NCBI GenBank assembly: GCA_045540335.1
Contig: JAZQHC010000017.1
Location: 1 to 64,000, forward strand
Length of the DNA stretch: 64,000 bases
Reading direction: 5' to 3'
From: RGIG7213 sp045540335
Lineage (GTDB): Bacteria > Bacillota > Clostridia > Oscillospirales > CAG-272
Position 1 is the first letter of the stretch, and every line of letters starts with the position of its first letter. This document shows, piece after piece, positions 8,000 through 16,405 of this stretch. The position numbers were made by a program, and so were the translations under genes. The notes beneath the pieces are model-generated. The model worked only from the letters and a program-made list of their open reading frames with translations. It ran no database searches and was not told the DNA's origin.

Positions 8000-10645
8000 A
8001 TGAAACAACTTTTAAAAACCATTACGGCATCTGTTTTGCTTGCGGCAGTTATGCTGCAAACGGGCTGCAAGGATAATGCAGAAGGAACGGATACCACAAA
8101 TTCAACAGAAGGGGGTTATACCGATATGTCTGCTACGGTTACACCTTATGAAGACGCATCGTTAAAAGAAATAAAGGTTACCTCTGAGGGGGATACGTTT
8201 GACGCGGGCGTTAACATAGTTTTTGAAGAGGGAAGCGGAACGTTCAAGCCCGATGCTCTCGGCATAGGTATAATACACGACAGCTCAACGTGCAGCGATT
8301 GCGGATTTGTAGAGCATAACGGCAAAAAAGCCTTCCACATTTGTGCAAACTCGGAAAACCAAGGCGGTATGACGGTTTCGCTGTTTGCGCCTATTGCCGC
8401 TTCGTCTGTTACGGGTATGACGATTACGTACATGACCACGGGCGAAACATCTAAATCGGAATTCCGCATTTTGGATAAAACCGAAACGAACAACGCCGCG
8501 TTTATAAACAGCTGCGTTATTGCCGGTACTACCGCCGATTGGACGACGGTTGACCTTAAAGTAGGAGATTTTAACAAGCTTGCAGATTCCGACGGGTACA
8601 TCAGGGCGTTCAAGGTTTACGCGAGAGATAAAGACAACGTAGAATTTTACATACACAGCATCACCCTTGCAACGGGTATTCAGGGTCTTTGCAAGGTTTC
8701 GGGCATACAGGGCGTATCTATGTGCGAAAAAGATGCTTTAACCAAAGCGGCAGAGGCGTTGGCACAGGTGCTTACGTCTGCCAAGATAAAGGCTGATATA
8801 ACGGTAAAATCGGAAGAATACGTTCAAAACACCACGCAAAAGGCGGGCAAGCTTACCTTCAGCGCGACCGTTACGTGCGGTGAAAACGTTTACGATATTC
8901 CTTCACAAAGCGTAGAGCTTCCCGCAATAACGGGCATCTGGCTTGATAACTCAAGCGGTGCTTTCGGTTCTTCGCACGATTCGAAGGACCAATGGAAAAC
9001 CACGTTTGATAAAGCGGGTATCGTTACGCTTACGGATAACACAATATCCTGTGCAGACGGCGTAAAAACGGTAGAATACGCCGTTATACCCCAAGGCACG
9101 GATTACAGAAGTAATAACGATATAAAGTGGTTTGTACCGCAGGTGCTGGAAATGAACGAGGGCGGCTTTGCCAAGCTTTATGCAAACGCATTTCTTGATT
9201 ACGGTGCAGAGCTTAAAGAGGGCACGCAGTACAATTTCGTAATAAGGGCGTTAACGAATGCCGGCAACTACATTGCACACCTTGATATTCCGTTTACGTA
9301 CAGCAGCTTTTCTTCAGATGCAGAGGGCGCGCTTCTTAACGCATGGAACAGCATAAACAGCGCTGTTCTTTCCTGCGATGCAGATACCGATAACAAGCAG
9401 GAATATATAAATACGGCGATAAAGACGGCTATTAACAACGAAAACGTAGATGCAAACGTTAAATTGCTTTCCGAGGGCGCATCTTCAATGAAGGTAAGCG
9501 TTTCGCTTATATACAAAGGCAATATAGAATCTGCACGTCTTGCTTCGTACAATCTCGGTACGGAAAAGAAGGATTTCTTTGCATACGAGGGTAAGGCGTT
9601 CTGCAACGGCGCGCTTATAGTAGGCTTTTCTGCTGATGCGAATACAAGCATCATTCCCACAGCACCTTACGACGGCCAAACCGAGATAGTTCTTGCTTCT
9701 GAATATATTACGAAGCATATGGCGGCGTCTTTAAGGTCTATTCAAAACGTAAACTTCGGATTTTCCGATCAAGAGGTTTGCACACCCCCTGCCATAACGT
9801 TTGCTTGGACGGATTCCAAGGCGGCAGAGAATAAAGAATACATCGTAAGAATTTCGGAAAAAGACGATATGTCTTCACCCTTGCAGTTCAAAACAAAGGA
9901 AACTACTATTGATATATACAACCTTAAGGTAGGTGCAAAGTATTATTGGACGGTTTCTGCCGATGGCGAAACATCTATGAAGTACGTGTTTGAAACGAAG
10001 GGCGGCTACCCCAGATTTATCAAGGCTGATAACGTTTCCAACTTCCGCGATATCGGCGGATACAAAACGGAAAGCGGAAAATACGTTAAACAAGGCATTC
10101 TTTTCAGGTCGGGCCAGCTTGAAGATGCAAATTCCGACGGCAGAAAGGTAATAATAGGCAATCTCGGCATTAAAACCGACCTTGACCTTCGCGGCGGCGC
10201 ACCCGTATCTGCAGTTAAGGGATTGAAGTGCATTTCCGTTGCTATGTCTTGGTATAACGGTATATTCAGCGAAGAAAATAAACCCAACGTTAAAAAAGCA
10301 ATTCAAGTATTTGCAAACGAAGATAATTATCCTATCTTGTTCCACTGCTCTTTGGGACGTGACCGTACAGGTACGATAACCGTGCTTCTTCTCGGCCTTT
10401 GCGGCGTAGATGAAACGCTTATCACAAAAGAATACTTTACATCGTTCTATTCTGTAAAGGGCGGCTTCAACGCGTACGAGCACAGCGGTGCCGTTGCCAA
10501 TATCAAGGCGCTTATGTCAGGGCTTGATAAGTACGGTTCTTCGGGCGACTCGTTGCAGACGAAGATTACAAACTATCTGCTTGAAATAGGCGTAACACAG
10601 CAGGAAATGGATGCTATCAAGTCTATAATGCTTGAGGATAAATAA
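8000..10645 (+). CDS. Lipoprotein with C-terminal tyrosine-phosphatase domain
   Basis: This 881-residue protein has a lipoprotein signal ending in LQTGC. Its middle part appears beta-rich, including an apparent fibronectin-III-like segment before residue ~670 (KYYWTVSADGE). The C-terminal 200 residues match the bacterial tyrosine/dual-specificity phosphatase family of PF13350 type: FRDIGGY, LFRSGQL, DLRGG and the catalytic HCSLGRDRTG with Cys783. All residues of the HCX5R signature are present, so it should be active. An export signal on such a phosphatase is unusual; the substrate could be a surface phosphoprotein, lipid or phosphorylated glycan. It is third in a three-gene operon and is followed by a terminator. 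Confidence 0.85.
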   Translation: MKQLLKTITASVLLAAVMLQTGCKDNAEGTDTTNSTEGGYTDMSATVTPYEDASLKEIKVTSEGDTFDAGVNIVFEEGSGTFKPDALGIGIIHDSSTCSDCGFVEHNGKKAFHICANSENQGGMTVSLFAPIAASSVTGMTITYMTTGETSKSEFRILDKTETNNAAFINSCVIAGTTADWTTVDLKVGDFNKLADSDGYIRAFKVYARDKDNVEFYIHSITLATGIQGLCKVSGIQGVSMCEKDALTKAAEALAQVLTSAKIKADITVKSEEYVQNTTQKAGKLTFSATVTCGENVYDIPSQSVELPAITGIWLDNSSGAFGSSHDSKDQWKTTFDKAGIVTLTDNTISCADGVKTVEYAVIPQGTDYRSNNDIKWFVPQVLEMNEGGFAKLYANAFLDYGAELKEGTQYNFVIRALTNAGNYIAHLDIPFTYSSFSSDAEGALLNAWNSINSAVLSCDADTDNKQEYINTAIKTAINNENVDANVKLLSEGASSMKVSVSLIYKGNIESARLASYNLGTEKKDFFAYEGKAFCNGALIVGFSADANTSIIPTAPYDGQTEIVLASEYITKHMAASLRSIQNVNFGFSDQEVCTPPAITFAWTDSKAAENKEYIVRISEKDDMSSPLQFKTKETTIDIYNLKVGAKYYWTVSADGETSMKYVFETKGGYPRFIKADNVSNFRDIGGYKTESGKYVKQGILFRSGQLEDANSDGRKVIIGNLGIKTDLDLRGGAPVSAVKGLKCISVAMSWYNGIFSEENKPNVKKAIQVFANEDNYPILFHCSLGRDRTGTITVLLLGLCGVDETLITKEYFTSFYSVKGGFNAYEHSGAVANIKALMSGLDKYGSSGDSLQTKITNYLLEIGVTQQEMDAIKSIMLEDK

Positions 10646-10685
10646 GCACTATACAATTTAAAAAGCTGTAATTTAATTAAAAACG

Positions 10686-10738
10686 GTCGGGTGCTTGTAA
10701 AAGGGCAGTAATGCCCAAATACAAAAGCCCGACTGTTT
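10686..10738 (+). terminator. Intrinsic terminator
   Basis: GTCGGG (10686-10691) pairs with CCCGAC (10728-10733), followed by TGTTTT. A GGGCAGTAATGCCC hairpin lies in the loop. Confidence 0.7.
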
Positions 10739-10805
10739 TGCGCTGTTTTTTTACGATATTATTTGCAAAATTATGCAATAGCCTTGTATTCTTATACAAA
10801 AGGTA

Positions 10806-10835
10806 TTGACTTTTGCATTGCTTTTGTGATATAAT
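10806..10835 (+). promoter_or_regulatory. Promoter of the symporter gene
   Basis: TTGACT (10806-10811), 18-base spacer and TATAAT (10830-10835), with TGA immediately before the -10. Confidence 0.75.
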
Positions 10836-10865
10836 AAATAGTAATTTTTATCAGGAGGAAAATAT

Positions 10866-12437
10866 ATGGACGGTAAAATACAAATGCTGATTGCCATGAT
10901 AGTTTATATGGCGGCAGTTATAGTTATCGGCGTAATATATGCAAAACGTGCAAATAAAAATTCAGAGGCGTACTTCCTTGGCGGCCGTTCGCTTGGCCCT
11001 TGGGTAACCGCGATGAGTGCGGAAGCCTCGGATATGAGTGGCTGGCTGTTAATGGGCTTGCCCGGCGTTGCATATTGGTGCGGCTTGGCAGATGCCGCGT
11101 GGACGGCTATCGGCTTGGCGGTTGGTACATACCTTAACTGGCTGATAGTATCAAAAAGGTTAAGAAGGTACAGCGTAAGGGCAAACAATTCTATAACCCT
11201 GCCCGAATTCTTTTCTAACCGTTTCCGCGAAGAAAATAAGCACATAATGTTTATTTCTGCGGCGTTTATTCTCATATTCTTTACTGTTTACGCATCAAGC
11301 TGCTTCGTTACGTGCGGCAAGCTTTTCTCTACCTTGTTTGGTGCGTCTTATCAGTCGATGCTTATCGTAGGTGCGGTATTCGTATTGCTTTATACGGTAT
11401 TGGGCGGATTTCTTGCAGAAAGCGTTTCAGACTTTATGCAGGCAATAGTAATGCTTGTTGCATTAACTGTAATCGTTGCTATCGGCACGGTAAAGGCGGG
11501 CGGCTTTGGCGCTATTATTGATAACGCGCAGGCAATCCCCGGATTTCTTGAATTTTTCGGCTTGGCCACCCCCACGCTTGATGCAAATAATACGCAAATA
11601 CTTACAGAAGCCGGAAAGCCCGTGTTTGGTGCAGCATCTGATTACGGCGTGTTAACTATCTGTTCTATGATGGCATGGGGTCTTGGTTACTTCGGTATGC
11701 CGCAGGTGCTTTTGCGCTTTATGGCTATCCGCAAGGAAAGCGAATTGAAGCGCTCGCGCCGTATTGCAATGGTTTGGGTGTTGATATCGCTTGCGGTTGC
11801 CGTATTTATCGGTATTATCGGCCGCCAGCTGTTCCCAACGGCACACCTTACGAAATCCGCTGCGGAAAATATCTTTATCACTATGTCTGAATCGTTCTTG
11901 CCCCCGGTTATTGCGGGCTTTGTTATGGCAGGTATTCTTGCCGCTACTATCAGCTCTTCCGACTCGTATTTGTTGATTGCGGCTTCTGCGTTTTCTAAAA
12001 ATATGTTCCAGGGCATTTTCAAAAAGTCCGCTACCGACAAGCAGGTAATGACGGTTTCGCGCATCACCCTTGCGGTGCTTGCAATTATCGGCGTCGTTAT
12101 CGCGCTTGATGAAAACAGCATTATTTTTGAAATAGTGTCATTTGCTTGGGCAGGCTTCGGCGCAACGTTTGGCCCTGCAATGATTTTCTCGCTTTTCTGG
12201 AAACGTATCAACAAGCCCGGCGTTATCGCAGGTATGATAGGCGGCGGCGCGATGGTATTCTTCTGGAAGCTTGTTTTAAGCAGTATCGGCGGTGTATTCG
12301 CTATATACGAGCTGTTGCCCGCGTTTATCTTCTCTTCCGTATGTATCGTTGTTGTATCGCTTTTAACGAAAGCGCCCAACAAGCAGATACAAGAGGATTT
12401 CGAAGCAGTTCGCACAGGCGCAGTATGCGACGAATAA
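10866..12437 (+). CDS. putP: Sodium/solute symporter, PutP (SSS) family
   Basis: This 523-residue integral membrane protein has about 13 hydrophobic segments and the signatures of sodium:proline symporters: FLGGRSLGPWVTAMSAEASDMSGW near residue 40 (given here only as family landmark), ALTVIVAIGTVKAGG, and SSSDSYLLIAASAF around 370, the Ser-rich sodium-binding region of TM8. Length fits PutP (~500 residues). It probably imports proline or a related compound with sodium. It is monocistronic, with a strong SD (AGGAGGA) and a terminator on either side. Specificity within the family is not certain. Confidence 0.88.
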   Translation: MDGKIQMLIAMIVYMAAVIVIGVIYAKRANKNSEAYFLGGRSLGPWVTAMSAEASDMSGWLLMGLPGVAYWCGLADAAWTAIGLAVGTYLNWLIVSKRLRRYSVRANNSITLPEFFSNRFREENKHIMFISAAFILIFFTVYASSCFVTCGKLFSTLFGASYQSMLIVGAVFVLLYTVLGGFLAESVSDFMQAIVMLVALTVIVAIGTVKAGGFGAIIDNAQAIPGFLEFFGLATPTLDANNTQILTEAGKPVFGAASDYGVLTICSMMAWGLGYFGMPQVLLRFMAIRKESELKRSRRIAMVWVLISLAVAVFIGIIGRQLFPTAHLTKSAAENIFITMSESFLPPVIAGFVMAGILAATISSSDSYLLIAASAFSKNMFQGIFKKSATDKQVMTVSRITLAVLAIIGVVIALDENSIIFEIVSFAWAGFGATFGPAMIFSLFWKRINKPGVIAGMIGGGAMVFFWKLVLSSIGGVFAIYELLPAFIFSSVCIVVVSLLTKAPNKQIQEDFEAVRTGAVCDE

Positions 12438-12450
12438 TAATTTAAGAGTA

Positions 12451-12499
12451 AAAAAACGTGCATTGGAAAAGCTGAATGCTTTTACAACGCACGTTTTTT
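12451..12499 (+). terminator. Intrinsic terminator after putP
   Basis: AAAAAACGTGC (12451-12461) pairs with GCACGTTTTTT (12489-12499). The symmetrical A/T tracts would allow function on both strands. Confidence 0.8.
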
Positions 12500-12534
12500 A
12501 TCAGTGGACACGAACCGTGACGGAACGGAATTCT

Positions 12535-12580
12535 GCACTGTAGGGACCGGCGTCCTCGACGGTCCGTTATCTATGCCTTT
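12535..12580. repeat. Small palindromic (REP-like) element
   Basis: GGACCG and CGGTCC form an inverted repeat around GCGTCCTCGA within GC-rich sequence that differs from its AT-rich surroundings. I see no second copy in this window, so repeat status is inferred from appearance. Confidence 0.35.
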
Positions 12581-12703
12581 TACCCACAGCATCGTTTACA
12601 GTCACGCCGATTTCCCTTTGATAAAAAGATATAACTGCGTATGCGTTCCATATCTATTTTAACAATAATACGAAAAAATATAAGAAGGTGTGCCTACATA
12701 TAC

Positions 12704-12732
12704 TTGAAAACGAAAGCGGCTCGTGATATAAT
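12704..12732 (+). promoter_or_regulatory. Promoter without an obvious gene
   Basis: TTGAAA (12704-12709), 17-base spacer and TATAAT (12727-12732), with TGA before the -10, so as good as any promoter in the window. It points right, into a gene-poor 150-base stretch that ends in the hairpin at 12876-12910. Confidence 0.65.
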
Positions 12733-12738
12733 ATGCAG

Positions 12739-12911
12739 GTACAACACAAGAAGAACGTGTTTAAATCATCTGAAAAACAGAAATCTGCAAGGCAGATATT
12801 AAATTCGAGCATCGGAGAATCTTTATTAAGGTATGCGGTGCTTTTTATAACGGATAATGCACGTGCATTTATATAAAAAGCCCACAGGCTATGTTACCTG
12901 CGGGCTTTTAT
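12739..12911 (+). ncRNA. Candidate ~170-nt small transcript
   Basis: A strong promoter upstream and a rho-independent terminator at 12876-12910 define a predicted transcript of about 170 nt with no known gene in it. A 47-codon frame (ATG 12733 to TAA 12876) spans it, but its ATG lies before the expected transcription start and has no SD. A start at GTG 12757 would leave a ~40-residue peptide. It could be a regulatory RNA, antisense-overlapping the 3' side of valS only at the shared terminator, or a small protein gene. I know of no homologue. Confidence 0.4.
12876..12910. terminator. Bidirectional terminator (valS / small transcript)
   Basis: AAAAGCCC(A)CAGG pairs with CCTG(C)GGGCTTTT around TATGTTA-like loop bases, flanked by A and T runs on both sides. 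It serves valS on the minus strand and the candidate transcript on the plus strand. Confidence 0.8.
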
Positions 12912-12930
12912 CGTTTTATGATTAGATGGG

Positions 12931-15558
12931 TTATTTGTTGTATTTTGCGATTTCTGCCATAAGGCTTTCTGCCTTTTCGTTGTACGACTTAAGCTTTGCT
13001 TTTTCGCCGTTTACGACTGCTTCGGGTGCTTTTGCTACGAAGGATTCGTTTGAAAGCTTTTTAACCAAACGGTCTATTTCGCCCTTCGTTTTTTCAAGCT
13101 CGCCTTGCAGGCGAAGCTTTTCTTTTTCGAAATCTACCACTTCGGAAAGCGGAATGTATATAGCGCAATCGTCGGTTATGATAGATACGGCGTCTTCACC
13201 CTTGTATTCGTCGGTATAAACGACCTCGCTTGCAGATGCAAGTCGCGTAAAGAAGCCCGACGTTGTTTCGTTGAATGCATCTTTCCTTTCGGACTTGATA
13301 AATACCGTTGCTTTTTTAGAGGGCGGCACGTTCATTTCTGCCCTGCGGTTTCTTACCGCTTTTACCGCCGCGATAAGGGATTGCATACGGCTTTCGTCTT
13401 CGGGGAAGTCAAGCGCGGGGGTGTATTCGGGATATTCGGATATCACGATGCTTTCAACGGTATGGGGCAGCGCTTGATATATTTCTTCGGTAATAAACGG
13501 CATAAACGGGTGCAGCAGCTTCAACGCGCTGATAAGCACGTATGCAATAACGTTTTGCGCTACTGCGTTGTCTTCACTGCCCTTGTCGTTAAAGCGCGGC
13601 TTAAGAAGCTCTATATACCAGTCGCAGAAGTTATCCCAGATGAAGTCGTAAAGCTTGGAAAGTGCAACGCCAAGCTCGAAGGATTCGATGTTTGCGCTTA
13701 CTTCCTTTATCAATCTGTTCAGCTTGGAAAGTATCCATTTATCTTCTATACGAAGCTTTTCCGTTGCGGGAAGCTGTACGCTTTCAATATCAAGATTCAT
13801 CAATACGAAGCGCGCCGCGTTCCATATCTTGTTGGAGAAGTTGCGCGATGCTTCGATTTTTTCATCAGAGAAACGCATATCGTTTCCGGGGGAGTTACCC
13901 GTAGCCAAAGCAAAACGCAATGCATCTGCACCGTATTTTTCAATTATCTGCAACGGGTCGATACCGTTACCAAGCGATTTAGACATTTTTCTGCCCTGTG
14001 CATCTCTTACAAGGCCGTGGATAAATACGTGTTTAAACGGTATTTCGCCCATATGCTCCATTGCGGAGAATATCATTCTGGAAACCCAGAACGTGATTAT
14101 ATCGTACCCTGTAACGAGAACGTCGGTGGGGTAGTATTTTTCAAGCTCGGGCGTTTTGTCGGGCCAGCCAAGCGTAGAGAAGGGCCACAAAGCCGAGGAA
14201 AACCACGTATCAAGCACGTCTTCATCCTGGCGAACGTCGCCGCCGCATTCGGGGCATTTGTCGATATCGGTTTTAGAAACCGTCATTTTGCCGCATTTAT
14301 CGCAGTAGAATGCGGGTATTCTGTGACCCCACCAAAGCTGGCGCGAAATGCACCAGTCGTGCAGGTTTTCCATCCAGTTGATGTATATTTTGCTGAAACG
14401 GTCGGGCTCGTAGCTGATGCTGCCGTCTTTTACAACGTCGATAGCGGGCTGTATCATCGGGCCCATTTTAACGAACCATTGGTCGGAAGTTAACGGTTCT
14501 ACCGTGTTTCCGCAACGGTAGCATTTGCCAACGTTGTGGCTGTGCGGCTCGATTTTAACAAGGAAGCCCTGTTCTTGCAGGTCGGCAACTATTTGCTTGC
14601 GTGCCTTGTATCTTTCAAGGCCTTCGTATTTGCCGCCGTATTCGTTTATGGTTGCATCGTCGTTCATTACCTTGATAACTTCAAGGTCGTGGCGTTGGCC
14701 TACGAGGAAGTCGTTCGGGTCGTGTGCGGGTGTTATTTTAACGCAGCCCGTACCGAAATCTTTATCAACGTATTCGTCTGCAACTACCGGAATTTCCCTG
14801 CCGACTAACGGCAATATAAGCATTTTACCCACAAGATGGGTGTATCTTTCATCGTCGGGGTTTACTGCTACGGCAGTATCGCCAAGAAGCGTTTCGGGGC
14901 GCGTTGTGGCGATGGTAACGTATTCGCCGCTGTCTTTAACGGGATATCTGATATGCCAGAAGTTGCCTGCATCTTCGGAATATTCAACCTCTGCATCGGA
15001 TAAAGCGGTGCGGCAGTGCGGGCACCAGTTGATTATACGGTAGCCCCTGTATATAAGCCCTTTGTTGTAAAGATTTACGAATACCTCGCGTACCGCGCGG
15101 GAAAGGCCCTCGTCCATCGTGAAGCGAAGCCTTGACCAGTCGCACGAGCAGCCAAGCTTTTGTAATTGGCGGATAATTGTAGAGCCGTACTGTGCTTTCC
15201 AATCCCACACCCTTTCAAGAAACTTTTCGCGGCCAAGGTCGTACCTTGTAAGGCCTTCGTTTTTGCGAAGATATTCTTCAACCTTTATTTGCGTTGCTAT
15301 GCCTGCATGGTCTGTACCGGGCACCCAAAGGGTAGAAAAGCCCTTCATTCTTTTATAGCGGATAAGAATGTCTTGCAGGGTATCATCAAGCGCGTGGCCC
15401 ATGTGAAGCTGCCCCGTTACGTTTGGGGGCGGAATAACTATTGTAAAAGGGGTTTTGCCGTCGTTAACGTCGGGGGTGAAATAGCCGCCCTCGCACCAGG
15501 ATTTGTATAACCTGTCTTCAACGTCGGCGGGGTTATACGTTTTTTCGATTTCTTTCAT
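12931..15558 (-). CDS. valS: Valyl-tRNA synthetase
   Basis: This 875-residue class I aminoacyl-tRNA synthetase charges tRNA-Val in the cytoplasm. The HIGH-type motif HMGH follows PPPNVTGQL near residue 45, and the KMSKS loop is intact. Cys pairs (CYRCG, CDKCG, CPECGG) in the editing/anticodon-side insertions could bind zinc. The C-terminus has the long coiled coil (VVDFEKEKLRLQGELEKTK) typical of ValRS. Start ATG 15558 is chosen because family homology begins there (MKEIEKTYNP) and an AAGG stands 9 bases upstream; a longer frame to 15648 runs back into the T-box terminator. Expression is controlled by the T-box leader upstream. Confidence 0.97.
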   Translation of the reverse strand: MKEIEKTYNPADVEDRLYKSWCEGGYFTPDVNDGKTPFTIVIPPPNVTGQLHMGHALDDTLQDILIRYKRMKGFSTLWVPGTDHAGIATQIKVEEYLRKNEGLTRYDLGREKFLERVWDWKAQYGSTIIRQLQKLGCSCDWSRLRFTMDEGLSRAVREVFVNLYNKGLIYRGYRIINWCPHCRTALSDAEVEYSEDAGNFWHIRYPVKDSGEYVTIATTRPETLLGDTAVAVNPDDERYTHLVGKMLILPLVGREIPVVADEYVDKDFGTGCVKITPAHDPNDFLVGQRHDLEVIKVMNDDATINEYGGKYEGLERYKARKQIVADLQEQGFLVKIEPHSHNVGKCYRCGNTVEPLTSDQWFVKMGPMIQPAIDVVKDGSISYEPDRFSKIYINWMENLHDWCISRQLWWGHRIPAFYCDKCGKMTVSKTDIDKCPECGGDVRQDEDVLDTWFSSALWPFSTLGWPDKTPELEKYYPTDVLVTGYDIITFWVSRMIFSAMEHMGEIPFKHVFIHGLVRDAQGRKMSKSLGNGIDPLQIIEKYGADALRFALATGNSPGNDMRFSDEKIEASRNFSNKIWNAARFVLMNLDIESVQLPATEKLRIEDKWILSKLNRLIKEVSANIESFELGVALSKLYDFIWDNFCDWYIELLKPRFNDKGSEDNAVAQNVIAYVLISALKLLHPFMPFITEEIYQALPHTVESIVISEYPEYTPALDFPEDESRMQSLIAAVKAVRNRRAEMNVPPSKKATVFIKSERKDAFNETTSGFFTRLASASEVVYTDEYKGEDAVSIITDDCAIYIPLSEVVDFEKEKLRLQGELEKTKGEIDRLVKKLSNESFVAKAPEAVVNGEKAKLKSYNEKAESLMAEIAKYNK

Positions 15559-15595
15559 TTGTGAAACCTTGCCTTTCTGAATTTTCGGAAAACTG

Positions 15596-15870
15596 ATAAA
15601 AAATAATGCCCCCGTCCGTATTAGGACGGGGGCTTCCCGTGTTACCACCTAATTTTGCAAAAGGGTGTTACCCTTACGCCTTATGCAGCCAAAAAGCCGC
15701 CGCGCACCTTTACGGCTGCGCCCCCGTCGGCATCTACTTGGCAAAAGCCTTTCTCGCCGCTGCTCCAAGACTACTTCCGAAAAACATTGGAGGATACTTT
15801 CACCAAGCGTACCCATCTCTGCACCAAGAGGTTTTGCGTACTTCTTCTTATCATAGCATTTTATTCGGTT
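15596..15870 (-). ncRNA. T-box riboswitch, valine type
   Basis: The leader of valS reads, on the minus strand, a Stem I with AGAGA-like element, then GAA followed by GTA (15774-15772), matching the position and sequence expected for a valine specifier codon. The conserved T-box GGTGGTAACACG is at about 15650-15637. Last comes a strong terminator hairpin (GCCCCCGTCC with GGACGGGGGC, 15633-15608) followed by U-rich sequence. Uncharged tRNA-Val should pair with both specifier and T-box and favour antitermination. Confidence 0.92.
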
Positions 15871-15876
15871 ATTACA

Positions 15877-15904
15877 ATTATAACAGTATTGGGGGATTTG
15901 TCAA
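15877..15904 (-). promoter_or_regulatory. Promoter of the valS T-box leader
   Basis: On the minus strand TTGACA (15904-15899), a 16-base spacer and TATAAT (15882-15877), with TGT before the -10. This is a near-consensus sigma-A promoter. Confidence 0.8.
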
Positions 15905-16278
15905 GTGCGGATTTAAAAAGTTTACAATTACCGCCGGTGCGCGCTTTTGATTACGGCGGAAGACTGCGAAAAAAGTGCGCCGCTTTGTGCAAATGCTAAT
16001 AATAATGTAAAATATTTATCGCGCGTAATAATAATCGGCATAATTTTTTATAGGTACAAAAGCAGTGTGAAAGCGCCAAAGGGTTGATTTAAAGTTTATT
16101 CATATACAATAGGCTTTTTTATGCAATAGTGACAAAATAAAAAAAGGTAAATTTTGCAAAATGACTATAAGGGAAAGATGAAGAAGAAAAATGGGCAAGC
16201 TTTTTTAATTTTCAGTTATCAAAATGTAAAAATAAAGTGAAAAGCACCACCCTTTACAGAAAAAACACAAAATAGTTG
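15905..16278. other. Intergenic stretch between divergent genes
   Basis: This AT-rich sequence separates the valS promoter from the promoter of the large secreted-protein gene. Beyond the two promoters at its edges I see no gene, hairpin terminator or clear repeat. Confidence 0.6.
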
Positions 16279-16308
16279 TTGACAAAAGACTTTAAGTTGG
16301 TGTATGAT
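16279..16308 (+). promoter_or_regulatory. Promoter of the giant secreted-protein gene
   Basis: TTGACA (16279-16284), 18-base spacer, TATGAT (16303-16308). The leader is about 90 bases and ends in GGAGG before ATG 16406. Confidence 0.65.
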
Positions 16309-16405
16309 AAAGGCGGGTATATATTATAAAATATCTATCAAAATAACGCAACGACACGATTTTAAGGCACATTATCTCAATTCATTATAAATTTTTGGAG
16401 GAAAC

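Noticed and set aside
13105..14493. 462-codon frame antisense to valS
   Set aside because: Shadow of the valS coding strand; no independent evidence.
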